NCBI RefSeq assembly: GCF_004803465.1
Contig: NZ_SRSF01000010.1
Coordinates: forward strand, 1 to 59,045
Source: Neolewinella litorea
GTDB taxonomy: Bacteria > Bacteroidota > Bacteroidia > Chitinophagales > Saprospiraceae
Length of the DNA stretch: 59,045 nucleotides
Direction: 5' to 3'
A model generated the notes under the pieces. That model did no database searches. It saw only the letters and a program-made list of their open reading frames with translations, and was not told the DNA's origin. The stretch's first letter is position 1; every line of letters starts with the position of its first letter. Position numbers and translations under genes: made by a program. Below, piece after piece: positions 50,696-59,045 of this stretch.

Positions 50696-50872
50696 ATGTT
50701 ATATGTTTTCCTTTGGCGACCGTAAGTCGGCAAAGCAGAGCCACCCTAATTTTGCGGGTAAATTAATCGCGGTTCCAGCAATACTCGCGTGGATAACAAT
50801 TCTCCCGGGGCGAGTTGTATATCAGCCAATCCGTTCCGCAGCCGCCCGACACCGCCAGCCAAACGATCAAGC

Positions 50873-51370
50873 ATGCTTACTAAATCACGGCTCTCCCTGT
50901 CACCGGCATTCATTCTGCTGTGCGGCCTGCTCACCTGCGGGGGTGCCGCAGCGTGCGGCCAGCCAACCGAAAGCCCTCTACCCGGGGCCCCCGCGCCGGA
51001 GGCCCCGCCGCTCAATCCTTCCAGTATGAATATCAAAATTGGCACCGACTCTTTTACGGTTAGCCTGACAGAATCGGCAACCGTCGCCGAATGGCTATCC
51101 CTCCTGCCCCTGACGCTCGACATGAAGGACCTGAACGCCAACGAAAAGCACGCGGAATTGCCCCGTGCCCTGCCCACCTCTCCCGTCGACCCGGGCAGGG
51201 TTCAGGCCGGGGACGTCATGCTCTACGGCAGTTCCACCCTGGTTATCATTTACGAGTCATTCCCCACCTCCTACCGCTACACCAAACTCGGCCGGATACA
51301 GGAGGCTACCGGCCTTAAGGCGGCCCTCGGTAAGGGGTCCGTGTCGGTACGGTTTGAGGCGGGTCAGTAA
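50873..51370 (+). CDS. Cyclophilin-like fold lipoprotein, 165 aa
   Basis: MLTKSRLSLSPAFILLCGLL-TC provides a lipoprotein signal with cysteine 22. A proline-rich linker is followed by a domain of about 110 residues matching the cyclophilin-like fold family: MNIKIGTDSFTVSLTESATVAEWLSLLPLTLDM, LPTSPVDPGRVQAGDVMLYGSSTLVIIYESF and YRYTKLGRIQ. Such domains have the fold of peptidyl-prolyl isomerases, but activity is unproven. It is periplasmic. The start at 50873 is preferred over 50789 because only it gives a signal. Confidence 0.83.
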   Translation: MLTKSRLSLSPAFILLCGLLTCGGAAACGQPTESPLPGAPAPEAPPLNPSSMNIKIGTDSFTVSLTESATVAEWLSLLPLTLDMKDLNANEKHAELPRALPTSPVDPGRVQAGDVMLYGSSTLVIIYESFPTSYRYTKLGRIQEATGLKAALGKGSVSVRFEAGQ

Positions 51371-51456
51371 GCCACGCAGTTCCGTCCAACTCCGTTACCC
51401 GATACCCCTTGCCGGAATGCCGACACCCCCGACGGCGGGTCAATCACCGTATTATC

Positions 51457-52254
51457 ATGCTCAAGAAAATACCACTGCTTGTCCTCTGCCTGTCGGGCCT
51501 GATGGCTCCGGCAGGTGCCCAGACCGCCGACAGCACCGCACGCGTCGGTACGATTTCGGGGGCGGCGGGCGTCACCCACATCGGGATTTCCCTCATTCCC
51601 AGCTTCTCGCTGGAGCAGCCGGCCGCCATCTTCAACCTTGCCCTGACCCGGGGCCGGTTCAGTTTCGAACCGGAGTTCACCTTCTCCTGGGAGGGGAAAC
51701 CCTGGTATGCCCTGTTCTGGTTCCGGTATCGGCTACCGCAGGCCGGCCGGTTCAGGATGGGCGTCGGTACCCACCTCGGCCTGAACCACATCAGCGCCAC
51801 CTGGCCCGGCAACCGCAATCCCAGCGATGTCATTCTTACCGAGCGCTATCTGGTGGGTGAGCTCAGTCCTTCTTACGCCCTGAGCGAAAGGGTGAGCTTA
51901 GGCGCGTACATGTTATTCGCCCGCGGATTCAATGTGGGCACCGACCAGCTAACCCAGTTCATTACCCTGAATTCGGTAATATCCGACATCCCTCTCTCCG
52001 GAAAATACCGGCTTACCGTGGTGCCACAGGTCTATTACTTGAAGCTGTATGGCGACCGCGGGTTCTACGCCACTTCCTCCTTTACGGTCCGCCGGCGGGG
52101 CAGCCCACTTTCCCTGTCTTCACTTATCAATAAGGTGATCCAGACCGATATCGCGGGCAGCAAGGATTTTCTGTGGAACCTCACGCTCACCTACTCCTTC
52201 GGGCGCGGGGAGGTGGTGCGGACCTTCCCTTCGCCCGCCGTGCCGGCCGAATGA
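51457..52254 (+). CDS. Predicted outer membrane beta-barrel protein, 265 aa
   Basis: The signal peptide MLKKIPLLVLCLSGLMAPAGAQ is cleaved after AQ. The mature region alternates hydrophobic and polar residues with many aromatic girdle positions (GRFSFEPEFTFSWEG, WYALFWFRYRLPQAG, RFRMGVGTHLGLN, RLTVVPQVYYLKLYG, FLWNLTLTYSFG), consistent with 8-12 beta strands. I do not recognise a named family and cannot assign a role. It stands alone upstream of gap. Confidence 0.78.
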   Translation: MLKKIPLLVLCLSGLMAPAGAQTADSTARVGTISGAAGVTHIGISLIPSFSLEQPAAIFNLALTRGRFSFEPEFTFSWEGKPWYALFWFRYRLPQAGRFRMGVGTHLGLNHISATWPGNRNPSDVILTERYLVGELSPSYALSERVSLGAYMLFARGFNVGTDQLTQFITLNSVISDIPLSGKYRLTVVPQVYYLKLYGDRGFYATSSFTVRRRGSPLSLSSLINKVIQTDIAGSKDFLWNLTLTYSFGRGEVVRTFPSPAVPAE

Positions 52255-52400
52255 ACCGGTGCCTTTTGGTACCGTCGTGCCAACCAATTTCGTGGCGCGG
52301 CCGCGGGTGCAAAGTTCCCGCCCAAATGCTACGCTGATGGGTTTGTGGATTTTACCTTTGGCGTTTCTTCCGGAAAACCACCCGGTACGGTGTTTACTAA

Positions 52401-52416
52401 ATGTACAATTTACACT
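52401..52416. promoter_or_regulatory. AraR-type operator at the gap promoter
   Basis: ATGTACAATTTACACT is, on the other strand, AGTGTAAATTGTACAT. It matches the core of operator 1 (AGTGTAAATCGTACAC) at 14 of 16 positions and keeps the TGTA/TACA symmetry. It lies 9 bp upstream of the -7 element at 52425-52432, overlapping the expected -33 region, so a bound regulator would block RNA polymerase. The regulator may be the AraR-like protein or its paralogue at 14427-15170. Confidence 0.65.
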
Positions 52417-52424
52417 AAGTGCCG

Positions 52425-52432
52425 TACCTTTG
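52425..52432 (+). promoter_or_regulatory. Candidate gap promoter -7 element
   Basis: TACCTTTG matches TAnnTTTG exactly. It predicts a leader of about 105 nt that contains a hairpin (TTCCCGCC/GGCGGGAA, 52492-52514) ending 31 bp before the ATG. The rest of 52255-52545 has no gene. Confidence 0.7.
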
Positions 52433-52470
52433 AACATTCAGGCGGGCTAACCTTTATGTAGTCGCCGTAA

Positions 52471-53535
<1,065 letters not shown>

Positions 53536-53548
53536 CAATATCTCCAAT

Positions 53549-53580
53549 GGGGGGCGCGCCATCTCGGCGCGCCCCCTTTT
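53549..53580 (+). terminator. Terminator or attenuator between gap and pgk
   Basis: GGGGGCGCGCC (53550-53560), a 5-base loop and its 11-base complement (53566-53576) form a strong GC stem followed by TTTT. It would reduce read-through from gap into pgk, so pgk may need its own promoter or depend on partial termination. Confidence 0.8.
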
Positions 53581-53603
53581 ACTTTCCGATAAGACCCAAC
53601 GCT

Positions 53604-54818
53604 ATGAAACTCGAAGATTTAGATGTCAAAGACAAAACCGTACTCGTACGGGTAGACTTCAACGTGCCCGTCGATGAAGACGGTAAGGTCACCGATGCCA
53701 CCCGCATCGAAAAGGCCGCACCGACGATCCGCCACCTACTCGAGCAGGGTGCCGCCGTGGTGCTGATGTCGCACCTTGGTCGCCCCCAACAGGAAAAGCT
53801 GGAGGACGGCAAGGTGGACAAGGAAGCCTTCACCCTGGCCCCCGTGGTGTCGACCCTGGAAGACAACGTGGGCTGTCAGGTACAATTTGTCGAAGACACC
53901 ATCGGAGAGGATGCCCAGGCCGCCGTCGCGAAACTGGAGCCCGGTCAGGTCTTGCTACTCGAGAATACCCGGTTCTACGCCGGTGAAGAGAAGGGCGACC
54001 AGGACCTTGCCAAGGCCATGGCCGCGCTGGGCGACGTATACGTTAACGATGCCTTCGGTACCGCCCACCGCGAACACGCCTCCACCGCTACGGTGGCCAA
54101 GTTTTTCCCGGCCGACAAGAAAAGTTTTGGCTTCCTCATGGGGGCCGAACTCGACGGTGCCGAACGGCTGCTCAACAACCCCGCCCGCCCGGTAACGGCA
54201 ATCGTCGGCGGCGCGAAGGTGAGCGACAAGATCCTGCTGCTGGAAAAGCTGCTGGACTTTGCCGACAACATTATCATCGGCGGCGCCATGGCCTACACCT
54301 TCAGCCTGGCCCAGGGTGGCAAGGTGGGCAAGTCGCTAGTCGAGCGGAACAAAACGGACAACGCACTGGAGCTGATGAAGAAAGCCGAGGCCCAGGGAAC
54401 CAAGATCTACCTGCCGGTAGACACCGTCGTAGGCAAGGAATTCAGCAACGAAACGCCCTCTGACGTGGTGCCCGCCGGGGAGATCGGCGACGAGTGGCAG
54501 GGGCTGGACATCGGCCCCGAGTCGGTGAAACGCTTCAGTGAGGTTATCGCGAAGAGCAAATCCATCCTCTGGAACGGCCCCATGGGGGTATTTGAAATGA
54601 AGAACTTCGCCAAGGGTACTAATGCCATCGCCGAGGCCGTAGCCGCGGCTACGCGCGACAACGGTGCCTACAGTCTGATCGGCGGCGGCGACTCGGTTTC
54701 GGCCATTAATCAGGCCGGACTGGCCGATGAGGTGAGCTTCGTCTCCACCGGCGGCGGCGCCATGTTGGAGCTGTTGGAAGGAAAGGAACTACCGGGTATC
54801 AAGGCGATTAGGGCCTGA
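53604..54818 (+). CDS. pgk: Phosphoglycerate kinase, 404 aa
   Basis: The signature VLVRVDFNVPVDEDGKVTDATRIEKAAPTI is present near the N-terminus. Further matches are VLMSHLGRPQ, LLENTRFYAGEEKGD, VNDAFGTAHREHAS, the C-terminal nucleotide-binding ILWNGPMGVFEMKNFAKGT and the SLIGGGDSVSAI and STGGGAMLELLEGKELPGI blocks. It transfers phosphate from 1,3-bisphosphoglycerate to ADP. The start is the ATG at 53604. The upstream in-frame ATG (53511) lies inside gap. Confidence 0.98.
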   Translation: MKLEDLDVKDKTVLVRVDFNVPVDEDGKVTDATRIEKAAPTIRHLLEQGAAVVLMSHLGRPQQEKLEDGKVDKEAFTLAPVVSTLEDNVGCQVQFVEDTIGEDAQAAVAKLEPGQVLLLENTRFYAGEEKGDQDLAKAMAALGDVYVNDAFGTAHREHASTATVAKFFPADKKSFGFLMGAELDGAERLLNNPARPVTAIVGGAKVSDKILLLEKLLDFADNIIIGGAMAYTFSLAQGGKVGKSLVERNKTDNALELMKKAEAQGTKIYLPVDTVVGKEFSNETPSDVVPAGEIGDEWQGLDIGPESVKRFSEVIAKSKSILWNGPMGVFEMKNFAKGTNAIAEAVAAATRDNGAYSLIGGGDSVSAINQAGLADEVSFVSTGGGAMLELLEGKELPGIKAIRA

Positions 54819-54855
54819 AGCCAACCCTTCCCCCCTGCCGGGGTGTTTCCCAGGT

Positions 54856-57240
54856 ATGGAATTGGAGATCGTAGTTGACGAACGCGAAAAGGAAGCCGGC
54901 GTACCGCTGCAGTTTCGGGATTCCGAGCGCGGCAGGGCTCCGTTCGATCCCTTCCGGGTACCGTACGACAGCGTGCTCTCCTTTGACGTTCTGCTGCGCG
55001 AGATCCGGCGGCTGAAAGAAGGCGGCAACGCCGCGACTCGCTTCCTGGCCGATGCCATCCTGACCCGTATGGACGCGGTGCCGGAACTGCACGGCCCGAT
55101 CCACGACCTTTGCCTGCTTGAGAAGCACCGCGAGGTGGTCGATATGCTCATGCTGTTCGTGACCTCCCCGGTAGATCGTGCTAACCAGCTGTTCAAGGTT
55201 TCCCTGCCCTTTCACTTCCGGCCGCTGTTGACCAGTGATTCCCTGCGGGCGATGATGGTCAAGCAGAACGTCTGCTATACTTTCAATGACTGTGCCGGAG
55301 AGGTGCTGCAAAAGCACCTGATCACCATTGGCTGTACGATCTTAAAGGAGTGTTACGGCGTGGAGGTGGACATCCACGTGCAGGCCATGCTGACGGTCCC
55401 AGATCCGACCACGGGCCTGGAACGCTTTTACAAGCCCCTTATCAATCAGGATTACGCCGAGGTGGTGGTGAACGGGGACCTGCCCGAATTGTCGGACAGC
55501 GACATCCGCCGGTTGCTCAACAACCTGCATGATACCGAGCTGTGGTTGCAGTTGCTTCCCCCGGACCGCTTCAGTTTTCACGGCTTTTCCATTGCCGAGC
55601 TGTACGAAGTGACCGCCGAGGAAAGCCTCAGCCGCCTGAAGCATCGCCTGATCAGTCGCGACGCCGTGCTCGACGTGGAGCGGGTCAAGGAATTGGCCAA
55701 CCTGGTTCGCCTGCACTTCCAGCGTCCTCACCTGCAGTTGGGCCTTACAGCCCTGGACTATCCCATCGATCGCGCCATCGATCACGAGTACCGCATCCGG
55801 TATAACCTGTTGTCGGACGAGGTAGACCGCCTCACCGACCGCAGCTACGCGGGCAGTATCTACGATCAGGTATTCAAGTCGGGCGAAATGATGGTCATTC
55901 AGGACCTGAGGGAACTCACCACCACCACCCTGCTGGAGGAAAAGCTGATCGACCTGGGCTACCGTAGCATGCTGCTCGCGCCGCTGCTGAGTCAGGAGAA
56001 GAACGTAATCGGACTCGTGGAGCTGGCCAGTCCGGTGCCGTACGCCCTCAATGCGTTCATGGAGCAAAAATTCGAGGAGATTCGCGGTCTGTTCCGCACC
56101 GCAGTCGAGCGCAGCCGGGAGTACATAAACAACCTCATTGAGGTGATCATGCGCGAGCAGTTCACCAGTCTGCACCCTACGGTAGAATGGCGGTTCACCG
56201 AAGCGGCCTTCAACATCCTCAAGCGGCAGGAGGAGGGATTGCCGCAGGTCAACGAAGAGATCCGATTCAAGAAAGTCTTTCCTTTATATGGTCAGGCCGA
56301 CATCGTGGGCAGCAGCAACCTGCGCAACGCGGCCATCTACCAGGATCTGATCGACAACCTGCGGGCCGGCCGCCTCTTTCTCGTGCGCGCGCTGGATTTT
56401 GCCGTCTTCCCCATTATTGATCAAGTGGTGATGTCCCTCGACGGTCACTTGCGGACCACCATGGAGGCTTTCGACAACAGCCACGAAATACGGATCAGCG
56501 ACTTTATTCAGAAACAGCTGACCCCGCTGGTCCGCCAGCTCGGCGAGCAACTCCCCGAACTGGCGGAGCTCTACACCCAGTACAAAGAACAACTCAACCC
56601 GGAACTAGGCCTCTTTTACCGGGTTCGGCGGGACTACGAACGCAGCGTCGGGAGCCTTAACCGCATGATCAGTGACTTTCTGACCGAGCGGAATCAGGCG
56701 GCCCAGCGTATTCTGCCGCACTACTTCGAAAAATACAAGACCGACGGTGTGGAATACGAGATCTACGCCGGGCAAAGCTTGCTCAAGCGCCAGAAGTTCT
56801 CCAGTATTCACCTGAAGAACCTGCGGCTCAGCCAACTGGTCGATCTCTGTGAACTGACACGCCGGGTGGCGGCCCATAGTGATACCCTGCCGATGCCGCT
56901 GCGAACGGCCCAATTGGTTTTTGCCTACACCTCCCCCCTCAACATCCGTTTCCGGATGGATGAAAAGCGGTTTGACGTGGACGGTGATTACAACGTCCGG
57001 TACGAGATCCTGAAAAAACGGATCGACAAGGCCACCATCCGACAGGGTACCGAGCGGCTGACCCAGCCCGGCATGGTGAGCATCGTTTATCTGCAGGATC
57101 GCGACCGCGAGGAGTACGACGAGTACCTGCGGTACCTGCACCAGGCCGGCTACCTCGAGGGGGAAGTGGAGCACCTGGTCCTCGACGCCCTGCAGTCGGT
57201 TAACGGTCTGAGGGCGTTACGTTTCAGGGTACGCAGTTGA
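54856..57240 (+). CDS. Large cytoplasmic protein with GAF-like domain, unknown function, 794 aa
   Basis: There is no signal peptide or membrane helix. The central part (about residues 315-430: LSDEVDRLTDRSYAGSIYDQVFKSGEMMVIQDLRELTTTTLLEEKLIDLGYRSMLLAPLLSQEKNVIGLVELASP) has the shape of a GAF sensory domain. It is flanked by long helical regions rich in charged residues. The C-terminal part (LRTAQLVFAYTSPLNIRFRMDEKRFDVDGDYNVRYEILKKRIDKATI) is conserved-looking but unnamed. Proteins like this seem to be conserved in Bacteroidota near central genes, though I cannot name a function. It follows pgk by 37 bp and may be cotranscribed. Confidence 0.8.
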   Translation: MELEIVVDEREKEAGVPLQFRDSERGRAPFDPFRVPYDSVLSFDVLLREIRRLKEGGNAATRFLADAILTRMDAVPELHGPIHDLCLLEKHREVVDMLMLFVTSPVDRANQLFKVSLPFHFRPLLTSDSLRAMMVKQNVCYTFNDCAGEVLQKHLITIGCTILKECYGVEVDIHVQAMLTVPDPTTGLERFYKPLINQDYAEVVVNGDLPELSDSDIRRLLNNLHDTELWLQLLPPDRFSFHGFSIAELYEVTAEESLSRLKHRLISRDAVLDVERVKELANLVRLHFQRPHLQLGLTALDYPIDRAIDHEYRIRYNLLSDEVDRLTDRSYAGSIYDQVFKSGEMMVIQDLRELTTTTLLEEKLIDLGYRSMLLAPLLSQEKNVIGLVELASPVPYALNAFMEQKFEEIRGLFRTAVERSREYINNLIEVIMREQFTSLHPTVEWRFTEAAFNILKRQEEGLPQVNEEIRFKKVFPLYGQADIVGSSNLRNAAIYQDLIDNLRAGRLFLVRALDFAVFPIIDQVVMSLDGHLRTTMEAFDNSHEIRISDFIQKQLTPLVRQLGEQLPELAELYTQYKEQLNPELGLFYRVRRDYERSVGSLNRMISDFLTERNQAAQRILPHYFEKYKTDGVEYEIYAGQSLLKRQKFSSIHLKNLRLSQLVDLCELTRRVAAHSDTLPMPLRTAQLVFAYTSPLNIRFRMDEKRFDVDGDYNVRYEILKKRIDKATIRQGTERLTQPGMVSIVYLQDRDREEYDEYLRYLHQAGYLEGEVEHLVLDALQSVNGLRALRFRVRS

Positions 57241-57323
57241 GGCGTTTCTGAAACTTTGGACTTACAATTTCAGTTTAGTAAGCCAGTTGCCGTGACATTT
57301 TCTCACGGCCAAACTTTCTACGT

Positions 57324-58391
57324 TTGAGCGAAATTGTAATGTCCATTAACGGGGTAGACCCCGTAGAGCTTCTTGGAGAGAACAACAAGAAGCTGAACCT
57401 GATTCGTGCCGCTTATCCACAGGCAACGGTTACCCAGCGGGGAACCAACGTCAAAATCAAGGCGGAAAAGCCGGAAGCTCAGGAGATCAAACACCACCTG
57501 GAACTCATGATGCGCCTGCTACAGGACAACCGCGAGTTGAGTACCCATACCGTGGAGGATCTGCTGGCCGGAGAAAATCCGTTTCAAACGCGGCTCGGTA
57601 CAGGGAATAAGAACAAGACCATTGTCTTCGGCAGGAACGGCAAGCCAATAAAGGCCCGTACGCCCAACCAGATGGTTATGATCGAGGCCGCAGAAGCCAA
57701 CGACATCGTCTTTGCGGTGGGTCCGGCGGGTACGGGCAAGACCTATACCGCGGTGGCCCTGGCCATCCGGGCGCTGAAGAACAAGCTGGTCAAGAAGATC
57801 ATCCTCACCCGCCCCGCGGTGGAAGCCGGCGAAAGCCTGGGCTTCCTGCCGGGCGACCTGCAGGACAAGATCGACCCCTACCTCCGCCCCCTCTACGACG
57901 CCCTGGATGACATGCTGCCCCGGGAGAGGTTGGACAAATTTCGGGAAGACGGTACAATAGAAATTGCTCCGCTGGCGTACATGAGAGGACGAACGCTGGA
58001 TAATTGCTTCGTAATCATGGATGAGGCGCAGAACACCACGACCTCCCAGATTAAGATGTTTCTGACCCGTTTGGGTCCATCCGCGAAGTGTATCGTCACC
58101 GGTGACCTCAGCCAGGTTGACCTTCCCCGCAATCAGGTTTCGGGCCTTCGGCGCGCAATCAACCTGCTTGCACCCATCAAGGGAATTGCCGTCATCCGAC
58201 TTACCGCAGAGGACGTCGTCCGCCACCGACTGGTGAAGGCCATCATCAAGGCCTACGATGCGGACGATGAAGCCGAGGGCCGTGGACGGTTTGGTCCGCC
58301 GCCAGAAAGCACGTTTGAGCGCCTCGGCCCCCCCGGCCGGAGCAGAAAGGCGGAAACTTTCCAAGAAAATTTCCCGGAAGAGGAAATATAA
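57324..58391 (+). CDS. PhoH-like P-loop ATPase, 355 aa
   Basis: An N-terminal KH-like domain (about 1-70) is followed by the PhoH ATPase. The Walker A motif GPAGTGKT is at 133-140, the Walker B motif VIMDEAQN at 230-237, and a sensor-like VTGDLSQVDLP segment follows. These proteins hydrolyse ATP and are thought to act in RNA metabolism in the cytoplasm. The proposed start is a TTG at 57324. An ATG at 57339 (MSINGVDP) is an alternative that loses five residues. A terminator-like hairpin follows at 58419. Confidence 0.93.
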   Translation: MSEIVMSINGVDPVELLGENNKKLNLIRAAYPQATVTQRGTNVKIKAEKPEAQEIKHHLELMMRLLQDNRELSTHTVEDLLAGENPFQTRLGTGNKNKTIVFGRNGKPIKARTPNQMVMIEAAEANDIVFAVGPAGTGKTYTAVALAIRALKNKLVKKIILTRPAVEAGESLGFLPGDLQDKIDPYLRPLYDALDDMLPRERLDKFREDGTIEIAPLAYMRGRTLDNCFVIMDEAQNTTTSQIKMFLTRLGPSAKCIVTGDLSQVDLPRNQVSGLRRAINLLAPIKGIAVIRLTAEDVVRHRLVKAIIKAYDADDEAEGRGRFGPPPESTFERLGPPGRSRKAETFQENFPEEEI

Positions 58392-58418
58392 ACCCGCTTG
58401 CTACGTTACGGATGCCGC

Positions 58419-58448
58419 GAAAGCCAATGGTGCAAACCATTGGCTTTC
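58419..58448 (+). terminator. Likely terminator after the PhoH gene
   Basis: GAAAGCCAATGG (58419-58430), a 6-base loop and CCATTGGCTTTC (58437-58448) form a perfect 12-bp stem followed by AGTGTTTT. The remaining sequence to 58747 shows no gene. Confidence 0.75.
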
Positions 58449-58747
58449 AGTGTTTTATGCAAAAAAGATCCGTTTTAGCCCCCGTTTTTATGTGAAGGCA
58501 CGCCAATTTCTGCCGCTTTTTAGGGGCACAAGCCGTGACATCTTTGAGTCAGCGATAACAACCAGTTATTCTGCACCTCATGAAAAACCCGAAAGAATCC
58601 ACAATCATCCGGTCCGCCAGGATCACAAATTTTTCGAATCATGGTAGAAGATATCATTCTCTAGAGGTATAGGCTACTCCGCTTACCTCGATACCACTCG
58701 CCCGGCAAGGGCAACCACAACTCTCTCATTCCTAATTTCCATTCTCA

Positions 58748-59045
58748 TGACCTTCCTTAACGAATTCCTCTCCCCCGAAGTCCTCCAAACCGCCCAAGCC
58801 GCTGTTGATTACCTGGGTAGCCTTTCCAGCCACATCGTCGTCGAAGACATCATCATGCGCGGTGCCGAGCTGGCCAAGCACAACATCGTCGTCGAGGACA
58901 TCATCATGCGCGGCGCCGAAGTAGCCAGCAATAACATCGTTGTCGAGGACATCATCATGCGCGGTGCCGAAGTAGCCAGCAACAACATCGTCGTCGAGGA
59001 CATCATCATGCGCGGTGCCGAAGTGGCCAGCAACAACATCGTCGT
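58748..59045 (+). CDS. Protein of tandem 17-residue repeats, 3' end outside the window
   Basis: The open frame starts MTFLNEFLSPEVLQTAQAAV and, from about residue 28, becomes near-identical units IVVEDIIMRGAEVASNN, each 51 bp. Four are visible in sequence and the last is cut by the window edge; the first differs slightly (GAELAKHN). The repeat is amphipathic, with alternating hydrophobic beta-like and polar faces, suggestive of a beta-solenoid-like or short-strand repeat. There is no signal peptide at the N-terminus. DNA identity between units is very high, so the array has either expanded recently or been homogenised. No known family is recognised. The gene lies 357 bp after phoH and nothing on the right can be seen. 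Confidence 0.75.

Overview
The window is GC-rich and carries several Bacteroidota hallmarks: a SusC/SusD pair heading a polysaccharide utilization locus, many lipoproteins with short lipoboxes, promoters with the TAnnTTTG -7 element, and Nudix-derived sugar regulators. The high GC and gene content suggest a marine or soil member of the Saprospiria/Lewinella type; that placement is inference.

Left part (1-6779): remnants of insertion sequences (1-428) are followed by an AT-rich block that I read as an integron. Five gene cassettes, all reading leftward, are separated by attC-like palindromic sites (755-964, 1899-1964, 2807-3017, 3996-4059, 4546-4615). They end at an attI-like site with three 15-bp direct repeats (5354-5505), next to a tyrosine recombinase gene (5589-6779). 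Each cassette's first 9-10 bases are the exact reverse complement of the outer arm of its own attC, the signature of units that were once circular. The recombinase has all catalytic residues and a SPLD C-terminal motif like IntI, but lacks the insertion that defines integron integrases. It also reads in the same direction as the cassettes. This is the most unusual system in the window.

Middle left (7028-22717): single genes and small operons, mostly on the minus strand. They encode an oxidoreductase, a sugar-isomerase-like lipoprotein, a Ca/Na exchanger, an SRPBCC protein, a monooxygenase-like protein, a beta-propeller lipoprotein, a degenerate-Nudix regulator, a GH78 rhamnosidase, a diheme cytochrome c, a DUF819 membrane protein and a sialidase-fold protein. 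Several families of direct and tandem repeats lie between them.

Arabinose/arabinan locus (22031-45319): a Nudix-type AraR-like repressor is divergent from a 13-gene run: susC, susD, a CRTAC1-like surface lipoprotein, GH43, GH51, GH43, GH43, GH51, araB, araD, araA, an aldose epimerase and a sodium/sugar symporter. Together these would bind arabinan, cut it to arabinose, import the sugar and convert it to xylulose 5-phosphate. Two near-identical palindromic operators lie in the divergent promoter region. A third copy overlaps the promoter of gap (52401-52416), which suggests that glycolysis and arabinose use share a regulator.

Right part (45659-59045): a GDSL hydrolase, an oxidoreductase, an esterase, a DUF547 lipoprotein, an AraC-family gene split by a frameshift, two envelope proteins, gap and pgk, a large GAF-type cytoplasmic protein, PhoH, and the start of a protein made of near-identical 17-residue repeats that runs off the window. 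No tRNA, rRNA or CRISPR array was seen.
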